Below are positions 26,060 to 35,113 of a stretch of DNA of 64,000 nucleotides, piece after piece. Within the stretch, counting starts at the first letter, position 1; every line of letters begins with the position of its first letter. The position numbers and the translations under genes are program-made. The notes under the pieces were generated by a model. The model worked only from the letters and a program-made list of their open reading frames with translations, searched no databases and was not told where the DNA came from. Origin of the DNA: Pseudomonas palleroniana (GTDB taxonomy: Bacteria > Pseudomonadota > Gammaproteobacteria > Pseudomonadales > Pseudomonadaceae); assembly GCF_003031675.1 (NCBI RefSeq), contig NZ_PYWX01000032.1:152177-216176 (forward strand), written 5' to 3'.

Positions 26060-27369
26060 GCAGTACCACTTTCGAATCCCCTTTCAAGCAGCGAGACGCC
26101 GGTTTTTTCGTCAAGATGGGCTGGTTGCTGACGGTTGTCGGCGCCGGCGGTTTTTTCCTCTGGGCCAGCCTGGCCCCACTGGACCAAGGCATTCCGGTGC
26201 AAGGCACGGTTGTGGTGTCGGGCAAGCGCAAGGCTGTGCAAACCCTCAGCCCAGGCGTGGTCAGCCGGATCCTGGTGAAGGAGGGCGAGGCGGTCAAACA
26301 AGGCCAGCCGCTGTTTCTGCTCGACCAGACCCAGCATCAAGCCGACGTGCAGTCGCTACAGGCCCAATACCGCCTGGCCTGGGCCAGCGCCGCCCGCTGG
26401 CAGAGCGAGCGCGACAACCAATCCAGCGTCACCTTTCCGGCCGAGTTGAGTGCCAACCCTGACCCGGCGCTGGCGTTGGTGCTTGAAGGCCAGCGCCAAC
26501 TCTTCAGCAGCCGCCGCGAAGCCTTTGCCCGCGAGCAGGCGGGCATCAGCGCGAACATCGAAGGCGCCAGCGCACAGCTCGATGGCATGCGCCGTGCCCG
26601 CAGCGACCTCACTGCCCAGGCGCAATCGCTGCGCGAGCAACTGAGCAACCTGCAGCCCCTGGCCGACAATGGCTATATCCCGCGCAACCGCCTGATGGAC
26701 TATCAGCGTCAGCTGTCCCAGGTCCAGCAAAGCCTGGCGCAAAACACCGGGGAAAGCGGTCGCGTCGCGCAAGGCATCCTCGAGTCGCGCCTCAAGTTGC
26801 AGCAACACCGTGAGGAATACCAAAAGGAGGTGCGCAGCCAACTGGCCGACGCCCAGTTGCGCAGCTTGACCCTGGAGCAGCAGTTGACCTCGGCGGGTTT
26901 CGACCTGCAGCACAGCGAAATCAACGCCCCGGCCGACGGCATTGCGGTCAACCTTGGCGTGCACACGGAAGGCGCCGTGGTGCGGGCCGGTGAAACCCTG
27001 CTGGAGATCGTGCCCCAGGGCACGCGCCTGGAGGTGGAAGGGCATCTGCCGGTGCATCTGGTGGACAAGGTGGGCACCCATCTGCCGGTCGACATCCTGT
27101 TCACGGCGTTCAACCAGAGCCGCACCCCGCGTGTGCCGGGCGAGGTCAGCCTGATCTCCGCCGACCAGATGCTCGATGAAAAAACCGGCGCGCCGTACTA
27201 CGTGCTGCGTAGCAGCGTCAGTGACGCGGCACTGGAAAAACTCCACGGCCTGGTGATCAAGCCCGGCATGCCCGCCGAGATGTTCGTGCGCACTGGTGAG
27301 CGTTCGTTGCTCAATTACCTGTTCAAGCCGCTGCTCGACCGCGCCGGCTCCGCGTTGACCGAGGAATGA
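26056..27369 (+). CDS. aprE: Type I secretion membrane-fusion protein AprE
   Basis: This 437-residue HlyD-family adaptor bridges AprD and AprF across the periplasm. One membrane anchor lies at about 20-42 (WLLTVVGAGGFFLWASL). Next come the lipoyl half-motif QGTVVVSGKRKAVQTLSPGV, a long Gln/Arg/Leu-rich coiled coil (about 100-280) and the second lipoyl half near INAPADGIAVNLGVHTEGAV. The C-terminal beta-barrel ends at FKPLLDRAGSALTEE. It overlaps both neighbours by four bases, keeping subunits in ratio. Confidence 0.95.
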   Translation: MSSTTFESPFKQRDAGFFVKMGWLLTVVGAGGFFLWASLAPLDQGIPVQGTVVVSGKRKAVQTLSPGVVSRILVKEGEAVKQGQPLFLLDQTQHQADVQSLQAQYRLAWASAARWQSERDNQSSVTFPAELSANPDPALALVLEGQRQLFSSRREAFAREQAGISANIEGASAQLDGMRRARSDLTAQAQSLREQLSNLQPLADNGYIPRNRLMDYQRQLSQVQQSLAQNTGESGRVAQGILESRLKLQQHREEYQKEVRSQLADAQLRSLTLEQQLTSAGFDLQHSEINAPADGIAVNLGVHTEGAVVRAGETLLEIVPQGTRLEVEGHLPVHLVDKVGTHLPVDILFTAFNQSRTPRVPGEVSLISADQMLDEKTGAPYYVLRSSVSDAALEKLHGLVIKPGMPAEMFVRTGERSLLNYLFKPLLDRAGSALTEE

Positions 27370-28706
27370 GCATGAAGTCAGTGTTCATCACCTTGCTGTT
27401 GGCCTGTGGCAGTGCGCAAGCGGCCATGGGCCCGTTCGATGTGTACGAACAGGCCCTGCGTAACGACCCGGTCTTCCTCGGGGCGATCAAGGAGCGCGAT
27501 GCCGGCCTGGAGAACCGTACCATTGGTCGTGCCGGGCTGCTGCCGAGGCTGTCGTACAACTACAACAAGGGCCGTAACAACTCCGAGGCGCACCTGCCGG
27601 ATGGACGCGGCGGCTCCTATCGCGACGACCGCAATTACAACAGCTACGGCTCCACGTTCAGCCTGCAACAGCCGTTGTTCGACTACGAAGCCTATGCCAA
27701 CTACCGCAAGGGCGTGGCCCAGGCGTTGTTTGCCGACGAGAGCTTTCGCGACAAGAGCCAGGCGCTGCTGGTGCGGGTACTGAGTTACTACACCCAGGCG
27801 TTGTTCGCCCAGGACCAGATCGACATTGCCCGCGCCAAGAAGAAAGCGTACGAGCAACAGTTCCAGCAGAACCAGCATCTGTTCCAGCAAGGCGAGGGCA
27901 CGCGCACCGACATCCTGGAAGCCGAGTCGCGTTATGAATTGGCGACCGCCGAAGAAATCCAGGCGCTGGACGAACAAGACGCGTCGCTGCGCGAACTGGG
28001 GGCCTTGATCGGCGTGCAGAGCGTCGACATCCATGACCTGGCGCCCCTGAACCAGAGCTTCGCCGCCTTCACCTTGACCCCGGCCAACTACGACACCTGG
28101 CATGAGCTGGCGATCAGCAATAACCCCACGCTGGCATCCCAGCGCCAGGCGGTCGAGGTGGCGCATTATGAGGTGGAACGCAACCGCGCCGGGCATTTGC
28201 CGAAGATCACCGCGTACGCCAGCTCGCGTCGCCAGGAGTCCGACAGCGGCAACACCTACAACCAGCGCTATGACACCAACACCATCGGTGTCGAATTCAG
28301 CCTGCCGCTGTATGCCGGTGGCGCCGTCTCCGCGTCCACCCGCCAGGCCAGCCGCGCCATGGAGCAGGCCGAGTACGAGCTGGAAGGCAAGACCCGCGAG
28401 ACCCTGATCGAACTGCGTCGCCAGTTCAGCGCCTGCCTGTCGGGGGTGAGCAAGTTGCGCGCCTATCAAAAAGCCCTGGTTTCGGCTGAAGCGCTGGTGG
28501 TGTCTACCCGGCAAAGCATCCTCGGCGGTGAGCGGGTCAACCTCGACGCGTTGAACGCCGAACAGCAGCTGTACAGCACCCGTCGCGACCTGGCCCAGGC
28601 GCGTTATGACTACCTGATGGCCTGGACCAAATTGCATTACTACGCCGGCAACTTGCGTGACACCGACCTGGCGAAAGTCGATGAGGCTTTCGGCCCGGTG
28701 AAATGA
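27366..28706 (+). CDS. aprF: TolC-family outer-membrane channel AprF
   Basis: This 446-residue protein provides the outer-membrane exit of the AprDEF exporter. A signal peptide occupies about residues 1-19 (MKSVFITLLLACGSAQA after the first two residues). The mature protein has the two tandem OEP repeats of TolC, with FDVYEQALRNDPVFLGAIKE opening the first and a long helical hairpin in each half. The start codon overlaps the aprE stop (ATGA); an internal ATG at 27372 is a possible alternative. It completes the exporter before the autotransporter genes. Confidence 0.94.
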   Translation: MSMKSVFITLLLACGSAQAAMGPFDVYEQALRNDPVFLGAIKERDAGLENRTIGRAGLLPRLSYNYNKGRNNSEAHLPDGRGGSYRDDRNYNSYGSTFSLQQPLFDYEAYANYRKGVAQALFADESFRDKSQALLVRVLSYYTQALFAQDQIDIARAKKKAYEQQFQQNQHLFQQGEGTRTDILEAESRYELATAEEIQALDEQDASLRELGALIGVQSVDIHDLAPLNQSFAAFTLTPANYDTWHELAISNNPTLASQRQAVEVAHYEVERNRAGHLPKITAYASSRRQESDSGNTYNQRYDTNTIGVEFSLPLYAGGAVSASTRQASRAMEQAEYELEGKTRETLIELRRQFSACLSGVSKLRAYQKALVSAEALVVSTRQSILGGERVNLDALNAEQQLYSTRRDLAQARYDYLMAWTKLHYYAGNLRDTDLAKVDEAFGPVK

Positions 28707-28721
28707 GCGTCTAAAAAAACA

Positions 28722-28731
28722 ATAAGGATGG
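28722..28731 (+). promoter_or_regulatory. Possible RsmA/RsmE site at the pspA start
   Basis: ATAAGGATGG matches 8 of 10 positions of ACARGGAUGU and contains the AAGGA Shine-Dalgarno, 5 bases before the ATG. It suggests the same Gac/Rsm control as for aprA, though the match is weaker and no hairpin presenting the GGA is evident. Confidence 0.45.
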
Positions 28732-28736
28732 TTTAG

Positions 28737-31694
28737 ATGATCACCGATTCACCTCGCTTCAAACCCTTTACCGCCGGTTCCTTGCTGCTGTTGTCCGTTG
28801 CGGCGCAGGCGGCATACACCGAGACCGGTCAAGCGGGTAACCCCGCCAGTTGGCGCACCGCCGAGTTCCAGAGTGACTGGGGCCTGGGACGCATGAAGGC
28901 GGATGAGGCCTACGCCGCAGGCATCAGCGGCAGCGGCGTAAAAATCGGCGCCCTCGACTCAGGCTTCGACCCCAACCACCCGGAGGCGGCCAAGGACCGC
29001 TTCCACCCGGTCACGGCTACCGGCACCTACGTCAATGGCAGCCCGTTCAGCACTACCGGCGCGCTCAACCCCAACAACGACTCCCACGGCACCCATGTCA
29101 CCGGCACCATGGGCGCGTCCCGTGACGGCGTGGGCATGCATGGCGTGGCCTACAACGCACAAATCTACGTGGGCAATACCAACGCCAACGACAGTTTCCT
29201 GTTCGGCCCGACCCCGGACCCCCAATACTTCAAGACGGTGTACAGCGCGCTGGTCGATTCCGGCGTGCGCGCCATCAACAACAGTTGGGGCAGTCAGCCC
29301 AAGGATGTCAGCTACCAGACCCTCGGCGATCTGCACGCCGCCTATGCCCAGCATTACAACCAGGGCACCTGGCTGGATGCGGCGGCGGACGTGGCCAAGG
29401 CCGGCGTGATCAATGTGTTCAGCGCCGGCAACAGTGGTTATGCGAATGCCAGCGTGCGCTCGGCACTGCCGTATTTCCAACCGGAGCTGGAGGGGCATTG
29501 GCTCGCGGTGTCGGGCCTGGATAAAGCCAACAACCAGAAGTACAACAAGTGTGGCATCGCCAAATATTGGTGCATTTCCACCCCGGGCGCGCTGATCAAC
29601 AGCACCATCCCCGACGGCGGCTACGGCGTGAAATCCGGCACGTCGATGGCGGCTCCCCACGCCACCGGCGCGCTTGCGCTGGTGATGGAGCGCTACCCGT
29701 ACATGAGCAATGAGCAGGCGTTGCAGGTGCTGCTGACCACCGCGACGCAGCTCGATGGTTCGATCACCCAAGCCCCCAACACCACGGTCGGTTGGGGTGT
29801 GTCGGACCTGGGCCGGGCGATGCACGGGCCGGGGCAACTGCTGGGCGCGATGAACGTGAACCTCGCGGCCGGGCAAGGCGATGTGTGGAGTAATGGCATC
29901 ACCGATCAGGCGCTGATCCAGCGCCAGGCCGAAGACCGCGCCGAGCACGCCGCCTGGCAGCAAACCTTGCTCGACAAGGGCTGGCAAAACGGCGTGGCCG
30001 CGAATGCCAGCCAACAGGACAAGACCGATTACGCCATCGGCACCGCACGCGACCAGGCCGCCGCCCAGCGGGTGTACGAGGGCAGCCTGATCAAGTCCGG
30101 CGGCGGGCGGCTGGTCCTCAGTGGCGACAGCACCTATCGCGGTGCGACCACGGTCAACGGCGGCTTGCTGGCGGTCAATGGTTCGCTGGCATCGGCGGTG
30201 ACGGTCAACGACAGCGGAACCCTCGGCGGCTCCGGGCGGATTGCCGCGCTGTCGGTCAATAACGGCGGCAGCGTGGCGCCAGGCAACTCGGTGGGCACCT
30301 TGCAAGTGGCCGGCGATGTGAACCTGGCGGCAGGCTCCACGTACGCCGTGGAGCTGACCCCCACCAGCAGCGACCGCATCGTGGCGGGAGGCAAAGCGCT
30401 GTTGGGTGGCGGCACGGTCACCCTCGCGCTGGAAAACAGCCCCACGTTGCTCAGCCAGAGCCAGGTACACAGCCTGATCGGCCAGCAGTACTCCATCCTC
30501 CAGGCGGCGGGAGGCATCCAGGGCCAGTTCGGCCAGGTGTTGCCCAACTACCTGTTCCTGGGCGGCACACTCGACTATGCGGCCAACGGCGTGCAACTGA
30601 ATGTAGGGCGCAACAACGCTACCTTCGCCAGCGTGGCTGCTACCCGCAACCAGCGCAACGTGGCCGCCGCAGCCGAGCAGTTGGGCGCGGGCAATCCGGT
30701 GTACGAGAGTGTGTTGCTGTCGGACTCGGTGGCCACCGCCCGACAAGGCTTGCAGCAGTTGTCCGGCGAGATCTATCCGGCGATCGGCGCGATGCTGCTC
30801 AACGACAGCCTGCAACTGCGCGATGCCGTGGGCGAGCGCCTGCGGCATGTGCCGGTGAGCGGTGAACGCAACCTGTGGCTGAAGGCGCTCGGCGCCTGGG
30901 GCAAGACTGATAGCCGCAGTGAAACGGCAGGTTCGACCCGCTCCCTCGGTGGCCTGCTGGCCGGTGTGGACGGCGAGCTGGATGAACAGACCCGTGTCGG
31001 CGTGGTCGCCGGTTACAGCGACAGTTCGTTGAACATGGGCAGTGGCACCCATGCATCGGCGTCCATCGACAGCTACCACTTCGGCGCATATGCCGGGCGC
31101 GAGCTGGGCGATTGGCGCGTCAGCGTCGGTGGTGCCTACAGCTGGCATCGCGGCGATGTAAAGCGTGACTTGCAGTACGGCGCGGTCAGCGGCAAGCAAA
31201 AGGCCAAGCTTGAAGCGCGCACGGCGCAATTGTTCACCGAGGCGGCCTACCGCATTCACCTGCAACCCCTGGCCCTGGAGCCGTTCGCCAACCTGGCCTA
31301 CGTGCACCTGGACAGCGATGCCTTCCACGAAAAAGGCGCTGCCGCCGCGCTGGAGCGCAGCCGCGATCAGCGTGACGCGGTGCTCAGCACCCTGGGCGTG
31401 CGTGCGCTGAAAACCCTGCCTCTGAATGATCGCCAGCAGCTTGAACTGTCGGGCTCGCTGGGCTGGCAGCACAGCCTCAGCGCGGTGCAATCGCAAGAGC
31501 ATTTGGCGTTTGTCGCCGGCGGGCCGTCATTCGCCGTGGGCAGTTCGCCGCTGCTGCGCGATGCGGCGCTGGTCGGCGTGCAGGCCAGCCTGGCGTTGAG
31601 CCCATCCACGCGGGTCAACCTGGACTACACCGGCCAATTGGGGGGCAGTGAGAAAACCCAGGGTGTGGGTTTGAGCCTCAACTGGCAGTTCTGA
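28737..31694 (+). CDS. pspA: Autotransporter subtilisin-like serine protease, first copy
   Basis: This 985-residue type Va autotransporter has a signal peptide (about 1-27), a subtilase domain (about 45-370) and a beta-helix passenger stalk that includes SGDSTYRGATTVNGGLLAVN. A C-terminal 12-strand beta-barrel (about 715-985) ends in Phe, as required for outer-membrane insertion. The catalytic triad is Asp74 (GALDSGFD), His117 (DSHGTHVTG) and Ser303 (GTSMAAPHATG). It sits between aprF and a close paralogue, the order known in P. fluorescens as prtA/pspA. It may act at the cell surface or be released; substrates are unknown. Confidence 0.93.
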   Translation: MITDSPRFKPFTAGSLLLLSVAAQAAYTETGQAGNPASWRTAEFQSDWGLGRMKADEAYAAGISGSGVKIGALDSGFDPNHPEAAKDRFHPVTATGTYVNGSPFSTTGALNPNNDSHGTHVTGTMGASRDGVGMHGVAYNAQIYVGNTNANDSFLFGPTPDPQYFKTVYSALVDSGVRAINNSWGSQPKDVSYQTLGDLHAAYAQHYNQGTWLDAAADVAKAGVINVFSAGNSGYANASVRSALPYFQPELEGHWLAVSGLDKANNQKYNKCGIAKYWCISTPGALINSTIPDGGYGVKSGTSMAAPHATGALALVMERYPYMSNEQALQVLLTTATQLDGSITQAPNTTVGWGVSDLGRAMHGPGQLLGAMNVNLAAGQGDVWSNGITDQALIQRQAEDRAEHAAWQQTLLDKGWQNGVAANASQQDKTDYAIGTARDQAAAQRVYEGSLIKSGGGRLVLSGDSTYRGATTVNGGLLAVNGSLASAVTVNDSGTLGGSGRIAALSVNNGGSVAPGNSVGTLQVAGDVNLAAGSTYAVELTPTSSDRIVAGGKALLGGGTVTLALENSPTLLSQSQVHSLIGQQYSILQAAGGIQGQFGQVLPNYLFLGGTLDYAANGVQLNVGRNNATFASVAATRNQRNVAAAAEQLGAGNPVYESVLLSDSVATARQGLQQLSGEIYPAIGAMLLNDSLQLRDAVGERLRHVPVSGERNLWLKALGAWGKTDSRSETAGSTRSLGGLLAGVDGELDEQTRVGVVAGYSDSSLNMGSGTHASASIDSYHFGAYAGRELGDWRVSVGGAYSWHRGDVKRDLQYGAVSGKQKAKLEARTAQLFTEAAYRIHLQPLALEPFANLAYVHLDSDAFHEKGAAAALERSRDQRDAVLSTLGVRALKTLPLNDRQQLELSGSLGWQHSLSAVQSQEHLAFVAGGPSFAVGSSPLLRDAALVGVQASLALSPSTRVNLDYTGQLGGSEKTQGVGLSLNWQF

Positions 31695-31733
31695 GTTCAA
31701 CAAGAAAAACCAAGAAAACTAAGGAAGGTCACC

Positions 31734-34700
31734 GTGAACAAACGAATTACCGCCACTCACACCGGCCCGGGCTACCCGCTCAAGGCTTTGAGCTGCGTGC
31801 CATACGGCGCGCTGCTGTGCTGCCTGGCAACCCTGGGAACCGCCCAGGCCGCACCCTATGTGGAAACCGGCAAGTTGGGCGACGCCGCCAGTTGGCGCAG
31901 CACTGAGTTCAAGGCTGACTGGGGCCTGGGCGCCATCCAGGCCGACACCGCGTACGCCGCCGGTTACACCGGCAAGGGCGTCAAGCTGGGGATTTTCGAC
32001 CAGCCGGTGTATGCCCAGCACCCGGAATTCGCCAGCCCCGGCAAAGTGGTGACGATTGTCACCGAGGGCATCCGCCAGTACACCGACCCTTACATTCCGG
32101 TCAAGGCGGGCGACGCGTTCCGCTATGACGGCACGCCGTCCCAGGATTCCAATGGCAAGTTGGGCAACCACGGTACCCACGTTGGCGGTATTGCCGCCGG
32201 CAACCGCGATGGCGGGCCGATGCACGGCGTAGCCTTCAACGCGCAGATCCTCAGCGCGGAAAACGGTGACCCAGGCCCCGAAGACGGCATCATCCTCGGC
32301 AACGACGGTGCGGTGTACAAGGCCGGTTGGGACGGTCTGGTGGCCAGCGGCGCACGCATCATCAACAACAGTTGGGGGATCGGCATCGGCGCGCAGTATG
32401 CCAAGGGCGGTCGTGATCCGGCGTTCCCGAACTTCACGGTCAACGAAGCCCAGGCGCAGTTCAACAATATCCGGCCGATCCTCGGCACGCTGGCCGGTGG
32501 GGCTTATCAAGGGGCCATCGACGCCGCGCGCAGCGGCGTGCTGACCATCTTCGCCGCCGGTAACGACTACAACCGCAACAACCCGGATGCGATGTCGGGC
32601 CTGGCGTACTTTGTGCCGGACATCGCGCCGAACTGGCTGTCGGTGGCGGCATTGCAGCAAAATCCGGATACCACGAGTGCCACGCCGTATGTGATCAGTA
32701 CGTTCTCGTCGCGCTGTGGTTATGCGGCGAGTTTCTGCGTGTCGGCGCCGGGCACCAAGATCTTCAGTTCGATCATCAATGGCACCACGCTGGAGAACCT
32801 CACCACCGATTGGGCCAACAAAAACGGCACCTCGATGGCCGCGCCGCATGTGGCCGGCGCCGCAGCGGTGTTGATGGAACGCTTCCCGTACATGAGCGGC
32901 GAACAGGTCTCCACCGTGCTCAAAACCACCGCCACCGACCTGGGTGCGCCGGGTATCGATTCGCTGTATGGCTGGGGCATGATCAACCTGGGCAAGGCGG
33001 TCAACGGGCCGGGTATGTTCATCACGGCCGAGGACATTCCCGCCGAGTTCCGTATCGATGGCGCCTATGGCAGCGGGCAGTTTGTCGCCGACCTGCCGGG
33101 CGTGGGCGCCGTGGTGGACGCGGGCAAACCCACCCAGCGCCTGTGCACCGACGTGCATTGCGGGCGCGATGTGTGGAGCAATGACATCTCGGGCCACGGC
33201 GGCCTGACCAAGCAGGGCATCGGTACGCTGGTGCTGACCGGTACCAATACCTACAGCGGTCCGACCCTGGTCAACCAGGGGTTGCTGGCGATCAACGGTT
33301 CGGTGACCTCCGACGTCAGCGTCAGCCAGGGCGGTGTGGTGGGCGGCTCCGGGCGTATCGGCTCGCTGGCCGCGAAAAGCGGCGGCACCGTGGCGCCGGG
33401 CAATTCCATAGGCACCCTGAATGTGGCGGGCAATGTCACGTTTGACGCCGGTTCGACCTACGCGGTGGAGTTGTCGCCGACCAGCAGCGACCGGATCGTT
33501 GCCGGTGGCACCGCCACCCTCAACGGCGGCACCGTGACCCTGGCCCTGGAAAACAGCCCGACCTTGTTGAGCGCGGCACAGGCCGACAGCCTGATCGGGC
33601 GGCAGTACAACATCCTGCAGGCCGCCGGCGGTGTGACCGGCGCCTTTGGCGCGGTACTGCCCAACTACCTGTTTATCGGTGGCACCTTGAACTACGGCGC
33701 CACCGGTGTGCAGTTGGACGTGGCACGCACCAACAGCTTTGCCAGCGTCGCCGCCACGCCTAACCAACGTGCGGTGGCCGGCGCCGCCGAGCAATTGGGC
33801 GCGGGCAATGCGGTGTATGAAAGCCTGTTGCTGGCACCCAATGCCGCCTCGGCGCAAGGTGCCTTCCAGCAACTGACCGGCGAGATCTACCCGGCCCTGC
33901 AGAGCGCGCTGATCAACGACAGCCGCTATGTGCGCGAAGCCGTGGGCGAGCGCCTGCGCAACGGTGAGATGGGCTCGCGCAGCGATACCCTCGACAGCCG
34001 TGGCAACGTGTGGGTCAAGGCGTTGGGGGCGTGGGGCAAGACCGACAGCCGCAGTGAGACGGCGGGTTACACCACGTCCATCGGCGGCATGCTTGCCGGG
34101 GTGGATGGCGCACTGGACGAGGCGACCCGCATCGGTCTGGTTGCCGGCTACAGCGATACCTCGCTGAACATGGGCAACGACACCCACAGTCGCGCCTCGG
34201 TCGACAGCTACCACTTGGGCGCTTATGCCGGGCATGAAATCGGCGCCTTGCGCCTGAGCGGCGGCGCGGCGTACAGCTGGCATCGCGCTGATATGAAGCG
34301 TGACCTGCAATACGGCGACGTTTCCGGCAAGCAGAAAGCCAAGGTCGACGCCCGCAGCACCCAGGTGTTCGGTGAAGCGGCTTACCGCGTCAACCTGCAA
34401 CCGTTGGCCCTGGAGCCGTTCGCCAACCTGGCCTACGTGCACCTGGACACCGATGGCTTTACCGAGAAGGGCGATGCCGCCGCACTCAAAGGCCGCGACG
34501 ACAGCCGCGACGTCGTGCTGAGCACCTTGGGCGCACGTGCGTTGAAGACAATCAACCTCAACGATCACCAGGCGCTGGAAGTGTCCGGCACCCTGGGTTG
34601 GCAGCACAACCTGAGCCGCGTGGGGTCGGAGCAGTCCCTGGCCTTTGCCTCGGGCGGCCCGTCTTTTGCGGTGCAGAGCGCGCCGCTGGTGCGCGATGCG

Positions 34701-34829
34701 GCGCTGGTGGGCGCGCGGGTCAGCCTGGCGTTGACCAAGGATGCACGGGTGAACTTTGACTACAACGGCCTGCTGGCCAGCAAGGAGAACGTCCACGGCG
34801 TCGGCTTGAGCCTCGACTGGGCCTTCTGA
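31734..34829 (+). CDS. pspB: Autotransporter subtilisin-like serine protease, second copy
   Basis: This 1031-residue paralogue of the preceding gene has the same layout: signal peptide (about 1-40, longer than usual), subtilase domain, stalk and beta-barrel ending in AF. The triad is Asp89 (GIFDQPVY), His146 (GNHGTHVGG) and Ser367 (NGTSMAAPHVAG). It starts with GTG after AAGGAAGG. Relative to PspA the protease domain has extra loops, while the stalk (SPTSSDRIVAGG, VTLALENSPTLLS) and barrel (LGAWGKTDSRSETAG) are nearly the same, so the pair arose by tandem duplication. Only 39 bases separate it from pspA. Confidence 0.93.
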   Translation: MNKRITATHTGPGYPLKALSCVPYGALLCCLATLGTAQAAPYVETGKLGDAASWRSTEFKADWGLGAIQADTAYAAGYTGKGVKLGIFDQPVYAQHPEFASPGKVVTIVTEGIRQYTDPYIPVKAGDAFRYDGTPSQDSNGKLGNHGTHVGGIAAGNRDGGPMHGVAFNAQILSAENGDPGPEDGIILGNDGAVYKAGWDGLVASGARIINNSWGIGIGAQYAKGGRDPAFPNFTVNEAQAQFNNIRPILGTLAGGAYQGAIDAARSGVLTIFAAGNDYNRNNPDAMSGLAYFVPDIAPNWLSVAALQQNPDTTSATPYVISTFSSRCGYAASFCVSAPGTKIFSSIINGTTLENLTTDWANKNGTSMAAPHVAGAAAVLMERFPYMSGEQVSTVLKTTATDLGAPGIDSLYGWGMINLGKAVNGPGMFITAEDIPAEFRIDGAYGSGQFVADLPGVGAVVDAGKPTQRLCTDVHCGRDVWSNDISGHGGLTKQGIGTLVLTGTNTYSGPTLVNQGLLAINGSVTSDVSVSQGGVVGGSGRIGSLAAKSGGTVAPGNSIGTLNVAGNVTFDAGSTYAVELSPTSSDRIVAGGTATLNGGTVTLALENSPTLLSAAQADSLIGRQYNILQAAGGVTGAFGAVLPNYLFIGGTLNYGATGVQLDVARTNSFASVAATPNQRAVAGAAEQLGAGNAVYESLLLAPNAASAQGAFQQLTGEIYPALQSALINDSRYVREAVGERLRNGEMGSRSDTLDSRGNVWVKALGAWGKTDSRSETAGYTTSIGGMLAGVDGALDEATRIGLVAGYSDTSLNMGNDTHSRASVDSYHLGAYAGHEIGALRLSGGAAYSWHRADMKRDLQYGDVSGKQKAKVDARSTQVFGEAAYRVNLQPLALEPFANLAYVHLDTDGFTEKGDAAALKGRDDSRDVVLSTLGARALKTINLNDHQALEVSGTLGWQHNLSRVGSEQSLAFASGGPSFAVQSAPLVRDAALVGARVSLALTKDARVNFDYNGLLASKENVHGVGLSLDWAF

Positions 34830-34833
34830 CCGT

Positions 34834-35053
34834 GTAGTGAGCGGGCTCGCCCTAATGCCTGTCAGTTAAGCGACGAGTGGACGATGGATAACCTGTGGGA
34901 GGGGGCTTGCTCCCGATGGACTGCGTAGCAGGCCCATTTTTGAGGCCGCTGCGCGGCCTATCGGGAGCAAGCCCCCTCCCACAGTGACCGCGTTACGCCT
35001 TAACTGACTGGCATTAGGGCTCGCCACCCAGCGCGGGGCAAGCCCGCTCACTA
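34834..35053. repeat. Nested compound repeat, copy 2 (inner REPIN inverted relative to copy 1)
   Basis: The outer arms are TAGTGAGCGGGCTCGCC at the left and GCAAGCCCGCTCACTA at the right. The middle arms are CCCTAATGCCTGTCAGTTAA (34850-34869) and TTAACTGACTGGCATTAGGG (35000-35019). The inner REPIN (34894-34983) has arms TGTGGGAGGGGGCTTGCTCC and complement. It separates pspB from lipA, so lipA may be partly uncoupled from the upstream transcript. The 60 bases to lipA contain nothing else recognisable. Confidence 0.92.
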
Positions 35054-35113
35054 CATACGTTCGACATAGGACAAACGCTTTCTCGACAAATCCAACAACA
35101 GAGAGGCACTACC

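Noticed and set aside
28959..34796. Very long minus-strand open frames opposite pspA (28959-31502) and pspB (31719-34796)
   Set aside because: They mirror the codon bias of the real plus-strand genes, have no domain, and the plus strand shows complete subtilisin and barrel motifs.
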